From positions 186,001 through 250,000 of the forward strand of contig JACKAO010000002.1 of the NCBI GenBank assembly GCA_020635035.1: a stretch of 64,000 bases of DNA. Reading direction: 5' to 3'. This document shows, piece by piece, positions 1 to 9,398 of the stretch. Every line of letters begins with the position of its first letter. Positions within the stretch are counted from its first letter, which is position 1. The notes under the pieces are model-generated. The model was not told the DNA's origin. It saw only the letters and a list, made by a program, of their open reading frames with translations, and did not search any database. The stretch is from Calditrichia bacterium (GTDB lineage Bacteria; Calditrichota; Calditrichia; Calditrichales; J004). The translations under genes and the position numbers were made by a program.

Positions 1-1081
1 TGAAATCATCCGTGCTGTAAACAAATCCCGGGTCATAGATATGCGGGTTAAATTTTACATAGGCATATTGCGCTTTGAACGTTATCCGGTCGGTAAAACG
101 CATCGAAGCACCTGTTGTAAATACTTCAAAAGAAATATCAGCAAAAGGAAGAAATTTCTCTCTATCAAACCAATAGCTGATATAGCCATACCATTGTTCA
201 TCAAAATAATAACCAAGAGTTGAATAAAAGAATTCTTTATTCAGATTTAAATCTTCAACTTTTTCATCATGAAAGACGGTTATGTATTCTGCTTTAAAAT
301 CAAAATTGGCAAATTCATAAGAAAAATCTGCACCAAGCCTTACCCGATGCACGCGGTCTTGTATTGATGAATCTTCGATAAAATAATTAGGTAATGCCTT
401 AATTCCGGCCACCTGGTCGTTTGTAAAAGAGATACCTGCACGAAGATTTTCGTAACGCATGCCGATTCGCCAACCCTGCATTATTGTATCGGAAGTATCA
501 ACTCCGGAAATGTTTTCATCGCTCCATGTTGAAATATTCGAACTGTTACCTAAGTACATGGCATATTCAAACTTTAATTTATTCTTTCCATAAAGTCCGT
601 ATACCTGCAGGAAAGCCTGACGTGGAACAAAGTCTTCAATCGGAATGATATCGGCATAAGAATCTTCATATACCAAAGGTTTTACAACATATGGCACCAA
701 AGGCGTGCGGTCTTTAATTTCGTTGAAACTGTTAAAAATCGGGATTTGCAGCCCCAACTTTAAATTAAACTGGTTGTTATAACGATAACGCAGCCACGCT
801 TCTTCAATACTGTATGCTCCCCAGCGTTTTTCCGTTGAAAAATTGTTTATTATTTTGAGATTTACAAAAGCACGCCAGTTCTCAGCGAGATCTTTTTGAG
901 CAATAAGATTAAGCTGCTGCAAATTAAAGGAGTTATGGCGTTTTTGAGTATTGGCTTCTGTTTCATGGGCAAAACTGTTTTGAAAATAGCCGAAAATACG
1001 CAGGTCCGATTCCTGCGTTTGCGCAGACAAAGAAACACTCAATAATATCAGTAATAAAAAGCAGCTCGTAAATTTAGCCAT
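1..1081 (-). CDS. Outer-membrane beta-barrel (porin-like) protein, 3' part outside window
   Basis: This gene runs off the left edge of the window, so only its N-terminal part (about 360 codons, no stop) is visible. It starts with ATG at 1081-1079, preceded by GGAAGC as ribosome binding site. The first 20 residues are a clear signal peptide ending in Leu-Ser-Ala before Gln. The rest has the alternating polar/aromatic pattern of beta-strands of an outer-membrane barrel, with many Tyr, Phe and Trp, and phrases such as 'LKFEYAMYLG' and 'FKAEYITVFH'. I infer a porin-like protein of the outer membrane; the substrate cannot be told. It stands downstream of the MscS gene on the same strand with a 121-base gap, so it probably has its own promoter. 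Confidence 0.6.
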   Translation of the reverse strand, partial: MAKFTSCFLLLILLSVSLSAQTQESDLRIFGYFQNSFAHETEANTQKRHNSFNLQQLNLIAQKDLAENWRAFVNLKIINNFSTEKRWGAYSIEEAWLRYRYNNQFNLKLGLQIPIFNSFNEIKDRTPLVPYVVKPLVYEDSYADIIPIEDFVPRQAFLQVYGLYGKNKLKFEYAMYLGNSSNISTWSDENISGVDTSDTIMQGWRIGMRYENLRAGISFTNDQVAGIKALPNYFIEDSSIQDRVHRVRLGADFSYEFANFDFKAEYITVFHDEKVEDLNLNKEFFYSTLGYYFDEQWYGYISYWFDREKFLPFADISFEVFTTGASMRFTDRITFKAQYAYVKFNPHIYDPGFVYSTDDF

Positions 1082-1202
1082 AGTAGCTTCCCGAATATTA
1101 AGTTGGCAGTATTTTAAACAATAAACCACTTTAAAAAAAATTTCTGCGTCACCTAATTAATGCATTGTTGCTGAATTATACTCATTTTTATGAGTGGGGA
1201 AA

Positions 1203-2159
1203 TCACTTATTATAAAAATCTGCAGCCAGCTGTTCTTCTGTAACAAGTTTTTCTTTCAGCAACTGTTGCAGCACCAGTTCGGTCATTTCACTGGCAAAAG
1301 CGAATTCATAGCGGATGTCCAGCACGTAGGCCTTTAAGCGCATCTTCAGCATAGAGCGCCCCTGGTAAATTTCATTCTTAATTATTACAGCAATCGGTTT
1401 ATTAAGATAAACATAGCGGGAAACAGCCGCTGCCCTGTAAGCGATTTTTTTTAATCTAACCAGATCGACAGCAATTGGCAGGTAAAATTCCGACACGACC
1501 TGGCAATTAAATTCACCGGAGTTTGAATTTGAAACGGATTGATTAACTATCTCGCTGTTCGGAATGGAAACCAGCGAATCATCTGCGGTAACAACACGTA
1601 CTGTACGGAGGCCAATCTGCATTACTTCACCATAATGTGAACCCACCTGAATTTTATCACCAACCTGAAACGGTCGATCAAAAAGGATCATTATACCGCC
1701 AAAAATATTTTTTAATATATCCTGAGAAGCAAAGCCCACGGCGATACCCGCTGATGCCGTAACTGCTATGAGCGTTTCTATCGGTGGCGCTAGGATACCG
1801 GCAATGATTATATAAATTGCAAAAGTCCAGCTCGAAATCCTGAAAACAGGGATAACGCGTTTTATCAGAAGACGCAGATTTGTCCAGCGTTCTCCAATCT
1901 TTTCCAGAAAACGGCTTATATAACGTATAATAAGCAAAGCGGTCAGAAAAACAATCAGGCTCCAGATCAGTTTTCCCGCAGAAATGTTCCATTCAATTTG
2001 CGGACCGGAAATTTCAATACTCTCAGAAAGTGTCTTTGTTGTATCTGCTGCCTGGGTTTGAATTGTTGTATCGGCTTTGGTTTGTGAAAAACCACCCGGG
2101 GCTAATACCGACGCCAAAAGAAGCAGCTTAATGAAAATTAAAAATGTTGTTTTCACCAT
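1203..2159 (-). CDS. MscS-family small-conductance mechanosensitive channel
   Basis: A 318-residue inner-membrane channel that should open under membrane tension and release solutes. It has a signal-like N-terminal segment, further membrane segments between about residues 60 and 150, and the diagnostic MscS block after them: the Gly/Ala-rich pore helix (ASAGIAVGFASQDILKN), then FDRPFQVGDKIQVG and the beta-domain phrase SLVSIPNSEIVNQ. The C-terminal third is the cytoplasmic alpha/beta domain. The start lies only 4 bases after the stop of the 1000-residue ATPase gene upstream, so the two are almost certainly co-transcribed and possibly translationally coupled. This suggests that the ATPase and the channel work in one process, although what gates what is unknown. 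Confidence 0.9.
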   Translation of the reverse strand: MVKTTFLIFIKLLLLASVLAPGGFSQTKADTTIQTQAADTTKTLSESIEISGPQIEWNISAGKLIWSLIVFLTALLIIRYISRFLEKIGERWTNLRLLIKRVIPVFRISSWTFAIYIIIAGILAPPIETLIAVTASAGIAVGFASQDILKNIFGGIMILFDRPFQVGDKIQVGSHYGEVMQIGLRTVRVVTADDSLVSIPNSEIVNQSVSNSNSGEFNCQVVSEFYLPIAVDLVRLKKIAYRAAAVSRYVYLNKPIAVIIKNEIYQGRSMLKMRLKAYVLDIRYEFAFASEMTELVLQQLLKEKLVTEEQLAADFYNK

Positions 2160-2163
2160 TGTC

Positions 2164-5100
2164 CTAAAGAATGTTTTTGTTTCTTAATACTTTTACAACA
2201 GGCCTGTATAATAAAGGGTGAACATAATATTCATCACCACTCAGTCCAAGATATCCCTTTTTAACAAGCCGGCTTATTATTAAACGGCTTTCTACAATGG
2301 ATTGATTAAAAACTGCGCTGTGTTGTTCTTCCGATAAAAATTCATGTTGGATAAATGCCGCCAGTGAAAAAAGCTCTTCTGATGACAAGCGGTAAATAAG
2401 TGAAGTATCTAATTTAATTTCGGCGGACAGATTGATTTTTTCATCTTCAAACGAATTTATGCCGCTTAACCAGAATAATATCGCAGATTTAATATTGCCA
2501 CCGGATATTTCCTGCAGGTTTTCAAATAAATTATTCTGCAGATAATGTTGCTGCTCTTCCGCATCCGTCAACTTTTTAAAGGCCCGTGATCTTTTTATTT
2601 TTTCTGTAGGTTCAAAATTTAAACCATATCCGCTAACCTGATGTCGGTTAATTATTATCTGATGCAGTTCATCTGAATTCAATGCCGGGAGTTGGATAAT
2701 AGTATTAAAATAATCGGAGAGCTTTAAAACTTTGTCCAGGTATTCCCAGGCATACAGTCCGCATGTTGTTACCCAGAAAATCTGATTACGGGTTTGAGAC
2801 ATTATCAACAAAAGATGCTCGAAAATATTAAAACCGTCTATAACTCTCAAAAACAGATTGTGTACATTTTCCAGCACACAAATCATTTTTACATCATTTT
2901 TCCTGATCTCTGCAGCCAACTGGTCTGATGTTTTAACGGTCGGCAGATTAAATTTATCAGCCATCATTTTGATAAAGTGATCTGTCTGTGTCAGTGATTT
3001 ATCAAAATCAATTTTTACAGTATTCAGGCCACGAAAATAATCTTTTTCCGCAAACTGCAAAAGCGTTGTCTTCCCATTACCTTTTTCCGCTATTATTACA
3101 GCAGATACTGAATGTCCTTGTTTAAATCTCTCTGTGGCTTCTTTTAGGACCTGCATTTGTTCTTTTCTTCCATAAAAGAAACGTGTTTCTTCCAACGGCT
3201 CCAGGCGAAAGAGACGCTGGTAAACATAGGGCATTCTTTTTATTTTCCGTTCTGTATTTACAAGAAAATCACTGATTACTTCATGAGAAATTTCATCTTG
3301 TGGACCCAGCCCGGTAACTTTACTTATGCGCAGGTATTCCAGCTGAATTTTGGTATATATTTTTTTTAACTTATCGATAATCCGCGGAACACTGTTCTTG
3401 ATTTTGAGCCATATATTATGTCGGGTCTGAATCAGTTTTTGCTTTGTTTGTGCCCGGGCAAGGCGAAGTTTGAGCTCTAGTATTTTTTCGTTGTCACCCA
3501 GTTTTTGAATATCGCTTTCCAATTCGAAGACGATGTCATCAAAATTATTATTTGCCGTTTCAACTATTTGAATAAAGTTTTTCTGCAAATCCCTGATATT
3601 TGTTTCTGCGCGATCCAGGCCTTCAACGGCAATTTTGTGTGCTTTATGAAGATTTTCCTTATCTGTTTTTTCTTTGAGCAGATTAAGGGCGGCTTCGAGG
3701 TTAAACTCAACAATCTGATCAAGATTAACTACATTGCGCAGAACCGGTTGTATTTTGTTTTTATAATTTTGAGACAGTAGCTGCTGATTTACGAATGCTT
3801 TTGTAAGAATTTCTTTCTCGATCAGATCTTTAACCGGTACTTCATCTATCTCTGATTGGGGTGGTAAATTCTGGAGATCGCATTTCTTAAAAACCACATA
3901 TTCATTATTGAGATCGGCAACGGCGGCTTTCGTTGACTCCAGGAAGATTAAATATGTTTTGTCAAAAGCTGTTTGAACAAGTGTGTCGTGCAAAGCAGGC
4001 AATTTGGTTAGTCGTAACTCGCGGATCAGTGAACGGTTTTCAGTAACAATAATTTTTTTAAGATTCTCAAAATCCGGATCACCATTACCCTTAAATTTTT
4101 CACGGCTGGATAAAACAACCCTGTTAACTTCTTTGAAGACAGGGCCAACAGATTTATTAATGATGTTTTCAATTTTGTCCAGATTTTCTAAGTATTCCTT
4201 AGCAATAGATATCTGTAACAGGCCAATCTGAAGATCTTTTTGCCAATCCTGGCAGCTGCCTTCCAAATGTATTTTCCACTTTTTAGAACTTTTACTAAAC
4301 TTCTCATTAAGTTTTTTATCGCTTTTTAAACATTTACTCTTAGAAAATTCTGACGCAGGCAGCAAAGGGCTACCGGCAACCTGCCAGTTTTTTGAAAGTG
4401 TTTTAGCCTGCAATTCAGAAAAATCTTGTTGTCGTTTTACAGCGCTGTTTTTATAGGTTTCCGGGGTATTAATTACCGTATCAAGAGCATTCAGGTATTC
4501 AATTAAACAGGTTGATACCCCCTGCGTTTTCAGCCGTTTTAAGTATTTTTCCTCTTGCCCTGAACTCCTGGCTGCAACAATCTCATCTTTCAGGTTTTCC
4601 GATGCGCTGTGCAGATCATTGAGTATCTTGGAAAATACATTCAGAAAATATTTATTTTCTTCATAAATATGTTTTTTAAGCGCGTTATTCAGAAAAAACT
4701 CAACAAACATTAAAACAGAGAACTTTCTGGCTTTGGCTTCTCTGCGCTGTTCTGTTTTCTGCTTCAGGTATCTCTTTTGCTTTCTGCTATAGCGCGATCT
4801 TTTAAATTTTGATACTGTAGAATCTTCAGGAAGATCATCATATGGGAGTGCGGCTTGCTGCTGCATACCTGCTTTCAATTCAGCATATTTTTCATCAAAT
4901 ATTGTCCAGGGTGCTGAAACCGCTAATGATAGTATTTCTTCTTTTGACCGGGAGATTTGTTTGTTTAATTTTTCACTGACCGAAAGAAGCTGATCTGCTG
5001 TTTCACAAAAAACCAATTCTTTGTCTTTGGCAGTGAAAGACATCTTCCCTGCCTGAAAAAAATCATCAACATGCTTTTTTAGCAGAGTTGTATACTGATC

Positions 5101-5166
5101 AACTGTGTTTTTTAATATTTCATCGCTAAAACTGTTTAGTGATGTAAGGAAAGTTTTTGTATCCAT
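2164..5166 (-). CDS. Large coiled-coil P-loop ATPase with C-terminal winged helix, function unknown
   Basis: A 1000-residue protein that I do not recognise as a named family. Residues 1 to about 640 are Lys/Glu-rich and almost wholly helical, with long coiled-coil stretches and no signal peptide or membrane segment. A nucleotide-binding module follows: the phrase FYGRKEQM near residue 665, typical of Orc1/STAND-type ATPases, then a Walker A AEKGNGKT at 693-700. The Walker B strand (ICVLENVH) has Glu-Asn in place of the usual Asp-Glu/Asp. A WVTTCG strand resembles sensor 1. The last 85 residues look like a winged helix. Glycogen phosphorylase lies 54 bases upstream and an MscS channel 4 bases downstream. 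The degenerate Walker B suggests slow or no hydrolysis, as in a switch. Function is open. Confidence 0.75.
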   Translation of the reverse strand: MDTKTFLTSLNSFSDEILKNTVDQYTTLLKKHVDDFFQAGKMSFTAKDKELVFCETADQLLSVSEKLNKQISRSKEEILSLAVSAPWTIFDEKYAELKAGMQQQAALPYDDLPEDSTVSKFKRSRYSRKQKRYLKQKTEQRREAKARKFSVLMFVEFFLNNALKKHIYEENKYFLNVFSKILNDLHSASENLKDEIVAARSSGQEEKYLKRLKTQGVSTCLIEYLNALDTVINTPETYKNSAVKRQQDFSELQAKTLSKNWQVAGSPLLPASEFSKSKCLKSDKKLNEKFSKSSKKWKIHLEGSCQDWQKDLQIGLLQISIAKEYLENLDKIENIINKSVGPVFKEVNRVVLSSREKFKGNGDPDFENLKKIIVTENRSLIRELRLTKLPALHDTLVQTAFDKTYLIFLESTKAAVADLNNEYVVFKKCDLQNLPPQSEIDEVPVKDLIEKEILTKAFVNQQLLSQNYKNKIQPVLRNVVNLDQIVEFNLEAALNLLKEKTDKENLHKAHKIAVEGLDRAETNIRDLQKNFIQIVETANNNFDDIVFELESDIQKLGDNEKILELKLRLARAQTKQKLIQTRHNIWLKIKNSVPRIIDKLKKIYTKIQLEYLRISKVTGLGPQDEISHEVISDFLVNTERKIKRMPYVYQRLFRLEPLEETRFFYGRKEQMQVLKEATERFKQGHSVSAVIIAEKGNGKTTLLQFAEKDYFRGLNTVKIDFDKSLTQTDHFIKMMADKFNLPTVKTSDQLAAEIRKNDVKMICVLENVHNLFLRVIDGFNIFEHLLLIMSQTRNQIFWVTTCGLYAWEYLDKVLKLSDYFNTIIQLPALNSDELHQIIINRHQVSGYGLNFEPTEKIKRSRAFKKLTDAEEQQHYLQNNLFENLQEISGGNIKSAILFWLSGINSFEDEKINLSAEIKLDTSLIYRLSSEELFSLAAFIQHEFLSEEQHSAVFNQSIVESRLIISRLVKKGYLGLSGDEYYVHPLLYRPVVKVLRNKNIL

Positions 5167-5220
5167 CGTTTAACAAAGTTTTGACAGGATGAGAGATAAT
5201 TTTACTGTCTTCATTCCATT

Positions 5221-7740
5221 CTATTTGTTCAATATGCCAAGCTCAACCGGAACCGGTTTGGATTTCCAGATATCCCTGTTGTATTCTTCAATTGTTCGGT
5301 CACTGGAAAAAATTCCCATATTCGCACAATTTATAATAGACATTTTACACCATCTGTCCTTATCCTTAAATGTTTCTTCAACCTGTTCCTGTGCAACAAG
5401 ATAGGCCTGGAAATCTGCAAGCAGCAGATAGTAATCGTTGTTTAGCAAATCATTAGTGATACTTTTAAACAGATCGGGTTCATCCTTACTGAAATAGCCA
5501 TTAGCAATCATATCAATGGTTTCTCTGAGTGTTTCATTTTCAGAATAAATCTTTTGCGATTTGTATCCTGTATTTCTGCGTAAACTTACCTGCTCAGAAT
5601 TCAAACCAAATATGAAAATGTTTTCATCACCAACCTGCTCTTTTATTTCAATATTCGCACCGTCCAGTGTTCCTATGGTAAGAGCACCATTGAGAGCAAA
5701 TTTCATGTTGCCGGTGCCGGAGGCTTCCATCCCTGCAGTTGAAATTTGTTCCGATAAATCTGCTGCCGGAATAAGCCTTTCTGCAACTGAAACCGAATAG
5801 TTTTCGAGAAAGACTACTTTTAATGCATCTTTTATTTCAGGATCGTTGTTTACCGTTTCTGCAACCGAATTAATCAGCTTAATGATTAGCTTAGCCTTGT
5901 AATAAGCAGGAGCTGCTTTACCTGAAAATATTACAGTACGCGGAACTGTTTTTTCCCCGGATTTTTTTATCCGGTTATAAAGTGTAACCACATGCAGAAC
6001 ATTTAATAATTGCCTTTTATATTCATGGATTCTTTTTACCTGGCAATCAAAAATGGAGTTCACATTTATCTCGATGCCGTATTTTTTTTGAATACAGCCG
6101 GCAAGCCACAGCTTATTTGATTGTTTTATATCAGCCCATTTTTTTCTGAAATTCTTGTCATCCGCCAGTTTTTCTATCTTTTTCAACTGATTTAAATCTG
6201 TGATCCATCCGTTGCCAATTTTGCCTGTAATCAGCTCCGCTAATCCGGGATTAGCATTAAGAAGCCAGCGTCGTTGTGTTATTCCATTGGTTTTATTGTT
6301 AAATTTTTGCGGCCACAATTCATAAAAATCCCGGAAAAGATCATTCTGAAGAATTTCGGAATGTAATTGTGCAACACCGTTGACTGATTTGCTGCCAACA
6401 ATGGAAAGATTGGCCATGCGCACTCTTTTTTCTTCTGATTCTTCGATAATGGACATCCGTCTTTTACGGGCAATATCTCCCGGATAGCTGGCATTTATTT
6501 CCTGCATAAAGCGGTGGTTTATTTCAAAAATAATTTCCATGTGACGTGGCAAAACTTTCTGCATAAGGCTTACGCGCCAGGTTTCAAGGGCTTCGGGAAG
6601 CACGGTATGATTGGTATATCCAAAAGACTGAATTGTTATATTCCAGGCATCTTCCCAATGCAGATCTTCTTCATCAAGCAGGATACGCATCAGCTCAGGG
6701 ATCGCCAGTGACGGGTGTGTATCATTCAGCTGAATGGTCATACTTTCAGGCAGCTTAGAAAAATCATTTTTATGCGATTTTTTAAATCGACGGATGATAT
6801 CCTGCAGGGTAGCCGAAACAAGGAAATATTCCTGTTTTAATCGCAGCTCTCTTCCTTTAATAAGATCATCACGCGGGTATAACACTTTAGAAATAACTTC
6901 TGATGAAATTTTTTCAATAACAGCCCGGTCATAATCACCTGAGTTAAAGTATTCCAGGTTGAAATCACGGGTAGATTTTGCTGCCCACAAGCGCAGATTA
7001 TTAACCGTATTATTGCCGTATCCGGGAACAGGTGTATCATATGCCAGGGCAACCAGTTCTTCTGTATCTACCCACTCTGTTTTCAAGCGGCCGCTGTCGG
7101 CAGTATATGTATTTGTACGTCCATAATACTTGATCAGGTAAATATATTCCGGACGTTCTATTTCCCAGGGATAGCCATATCGCAGCCAGTGATCGGGTGA
7201 TTCTACCTGGTAGCCGTTCTTAATTTTTTGAGAAAAGATACCATATTCATAACGAATGCCATAGCCGTAAGCCGGTAATTGCAAGGTTGCCATCGAATCC
7301 AGAAAACAGGCAGCCAGTCTGCCTAATCCGCCGTTACCAAGACCTGCATCAAACTCTATCTGTTCAAGATCTTCCAGGTCCAGGCCAAGCTCCCATAAAG
7401 CCTTCGCCATGTCTTCTTTTATTCCCAGATTAACCAGTGCATTGCGCAACGTTCTGCCCATCATGTATTCCATCGAAATATAATAGATCCGCTTGGCATC
7501 AACGGCATAATAGTTTTGCTGTGTTTCTATCCAGCGTTCAAAAAGGCGGTCACGAATAGTATAAGCGAGAGATTTATAATAATCACGGTCTGTCGCAGAA
7601 TATTTATCTTTTGCCTGAGTGTATTCAAGGTGATCTACAAAGGCATGCTGGAGAGTTGAGATATCATGCTTCAACAATTTATTATTCATTGGTGATAATT
7701 TGCCGAGCACCGGATTGGTATTTTTCTTTTTTTCAGACAT
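5221..7740 (-). CDS. glgP: Glycogen/starch/maltodextrin phosphorylase (GT35)
   Basis: An 839-residue cytoplasmic enzyme that releases glucose 1-phosphate from the non-reducing ends of alpha-1,4-glucans. The length is normal for the family. N-terminal signatures include YYISMEYMMGRTL and the glycine-rich stretch LGNGGLGRLAACFLDS; MTIQLNDTHPSLAIPELMR is intact. The pyridoxal phosphate site EASGTGNMKFALNG is present with the Schiff-base lysine at residue 680. The start is ATG at 7740. It is the first gene of a probable minus-strand operon with the large ATPase and MscS genes. A second glycan enzyme (GH13) is encoded at the far end of the window, so glycogen use is a theme here, but the two are 53 kb apart. 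Confidence 0.97.
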   Translation of the reverse strand: MSEKKKNTNPVLGKLSPMNNKLLKHDISTLQHAFVDHLEYTQAKDKYSATDRDYYKSLAYTIRDRLFERWIETQQNYYAVDAKRIYYISMEYMMGRTLRNALVNLGIKEDMAKALWELGLDLEDLEQIEFDAGLGNGGLGRLAACFLDSMATLQLPAYGYGIRYEYGIFSQKIKNGYQVESPDHWLRYGYPWEIERPEYIYLIKYYGRTNTYTADSGRLKTEWVDTEELVALAYDTPVPGYGNNTVNNLRLWAAKSTRDFNLEYFNSGDYDRAVIEKISSEVISKVLYPRDDLIKGRELRLKQEYFLVSATLQDIIRRFKKSHKNDFSKLPESMTIQLNDTHPSLAIPELMRILLDEEDLHWEDAWNITIQSFGYTNHTVLPEALETWRVSLMQKVLPRHMEIIFEINHRFMQEINASYPGDIARKRRMSIIEESEEKRVRMANLSIVGSKSVNGVAQLHSEILQNDLFRDFYELWPQKFNNKTNGITQRRWLLNANPGLAELITGKIGNGWITDLNQLKKIEKLADDKNFRKKWADIKQSNKLWLAGCIQKKYGIEINVNSIFDCQVKRIHEYKRQLLNVLHVVTLYNRIKKSGEKTVPRTVIFSGKAAPAYYKAKLIIKLINSVAETVNNDPEIKDALKVVFLENYSVSVAERLIPAADLSEQISTAGMEASGTGNMKFALNGALTIGTLDGANIEIKEQVGDENIFIFGLNSEQVSLRRNTGYKSQKIYSENETLRETIDMIANGYFSKDEPDLFKSITNDLLNNDYYLLLADFQAYLVAQEQVEETFKDKDRWCKMSIINCANMGIFSSDRTIEEYNRDIWKSKPVPVELGILNK

Positions 7741-7865
7741 ATTTGGCCTTTGGCTTTACTGTTCTTTTTCTCAGAATTTGTTGGACAATATAGTAATTCC
7801 CGCCACAATTCAATAACCGGCGGTTTTAAATACGTTAAAATATAAGAAATACTTCAGGTTTTCCG

Positions 7866-7890
7866 AAAAATCTGAAATTAAAATTTCAGA
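7866..7890 (-). terminator. Intrinsic terminator of the beta-CASP hydrolase gene
   Basis: A perfect inverted repeat with 9-base arms (TCTGAAATT at 7871-7879 and AATTTCAGA at 7882-7890) and a 2-base centre overlaps the stop codon of the upstream gene. On the minus strand it is followed directly by five T residues. The stem is AT-rich, so it may be weak. Confidence 0.55.
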
Positions 7891-9275
7891 TCAAAACTTT
7901 CGCCATATCCGGGTACAACCACATTCCATCCAAGAAAATCCCGTATCCGTTGCGCCATTGCTTCTGATGATTCCGGTTCGCCATGAACGATAAAAGTTTT
8001 TTCCGGTGCTTTATTAAATGCCATAAGCCACGCTAATATTTCATCATAGTCTCCATGACCCGAAAAACCTGAGATGTTTTCGATCTTAGAGCGAACAGCT
8101 ATTTCCCGTCCATGGATTTTAACAAATGGTTTGTTATTAAGAATATCCCGGCCGCGTGTACCTTCTGCCTGGTGACCGATAAAAAGAACCGTGTGCTCAC
8201 GAAGCGGTAATCTTTCGGCAAGATGATGCAATATACGTCCGCCGGTAACCATCCCGCTTGCCGAGATTATTATGGCTTTTTCTTTAACAAAATTTATCGC
8301 CTTGGATTCATTTCTGGATGCACAGATGTGCAAATCCCTGGGTTGAAAAATCTTCTTTCCCTGAACAGATTGCTTACGTGCGGTTAAATTAAAATCATGG
8401 ATACGTTTTTCAAAAACCTGCGTGGCAGCGATTGCCATAGGTGAATCTACATAGACAGGTAAGACTGGTATTTTGTTCTGTTCTTCCAGTTCACGGATTG
8501 CAAAAAGCAGGGTTTGAGTACGCCCGACAGAAAAAGACGGTACAACAAGTACACCGCGCCGGTGCGCACTGTCGTTAATTACCCTTGCCAGTTCAGCTAT
8601 AGAATCACCGTCTTCATGCAGCCGGTTGCCATAAGTTGACTCAACAACAAGATAGTCCACATTATACACCTGATCTGGTTCACGAAGGACCGGCCGATCC
8701 GGCCTTCCAAAATCGCCGCTGAACAGAATCTTGCGGCTTTGCTGACCTTTAGTCCTTTTGATATCAATAAAAGATGAGCCCAAAATATGTCCGGCATTAT
8801 GGAATTTCACCCGAATATCATCTGCGATATAAAAATTTTCTCCATAGTGGTGCGGATGAAATAAAGGCAGCGTCTTTTCCACATCTTCCGTGGTGTACAA
8901 TGGCAATGCCGGTTTATGTTTCGAATAGCCTTTTTTATTTGCCCAGTATGCATCTTCTTCCTGCAGATGAGCACTGTCACGCAGCATAATATCGCATAGT
9001 TCACTGGTTGCATGCGTTGAATAAATTTTTCCGGAAAAGCCCTGTCTGCAAAAACGCGGCAAGTACCCACTGTGATCAATATGGGCATGTGTAAGGAAAA
9101 CATTGTTGATTGTTTCTGCTTTAACCGGAAAGGGTTCCCAGTTACGTAAACGATTTTTTTTTGTCCCCTGGAATAAACCGCAATCGACCAGGTTCTTTAT
9201 GCCATCCGTTTCCAGTTCAAAACGCGACCCTGTTACTGTTTCAACCGCTCCCCAGAATGTTAACCTTGCTGCCAT
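7878..9275 (-). CDS. Beta-CASP metallo-beta-lactamase-fold RNA-processing hydrolase
   Basis: A 465-residue protein of the YSH1/CPSF-73-like metallo-beta-lactamase family, predicted to be a zinc-dependent ribonuclease. The dinuclear metal motif HAHIDHSG is at residues 63-70, with FSGDFGRPDRPVLREP and VESTYGNR following, then the beta-CASP domain (VVPSFSVGRTQTLL, YVDSPMAI) and the C-terminal SASGMVTGGRILHHL, IGHQAEGTRGR and SGFSGHGDYDE blocks. All key ligands appear intact. It starts with ATG at 9275. It ends in a likely terminator before glgP, so it is probably transcribed on its own. Many such proteins are of unknown RNA substrate; the family call is firm, the substrate is not. Confidence 0.93.
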   Translation of the reverse strand: MAARLTFWGAVETVTGSRFELETDGIKNLVDCGLFQGTKKNRLRNWEPFPVKAETINNVFLTHAHIDHSGYLPRFCRQGFSGKIYSTHATSELCDIMLRDSAHLQEEDAYWANKKGYSKHKPALPLYTTEDVEKTLPLFHPHHYGENFYIADDIRVKFHNAGHILGSSFIDIKRTKGQQSRKILFSGDFGRPDRPVLREPDQVYNVDYLVVESTYGNRLHEDGDSIAELARVINDSAHRRGVLVVPSFSVGRTQTLLFAIRELEEQNKIPVLPVYVDSPMAIAATQVFEKRIHDFNLTARKQSVQGKKIFQPRDLHICASRNESKAINFVKEKAIIISASGMVTGGRILHHLAERLPLREHTVLFIGHQAEGTRGRDILNNKPFVKIHGREIAVRSKIENISGFSGHGDYDEILAWLMAFNKAPEKTFIVHGEPESSEAMAQRIRDFLGWNVVVPGYGESFDLKF

Positions 9276-9398
9276 GTTATTCCTTTCGGATAAATGTGTT
9301 TAATTAAATATACTTTATAAATCTGTTCAATTCTCTTAAAAATAAAGATGTTAAACAGCAATAAAGTATAATTTTGGGGTGACGGGATAATCAGCTAT

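Noticed and set aside
1180..1195. Hairpin ACTCAT-N4-ATGAGT after the MscS gene, considered as terminator
   Set aside because: The stem is only six bases and no T-run follows on the minus strand.
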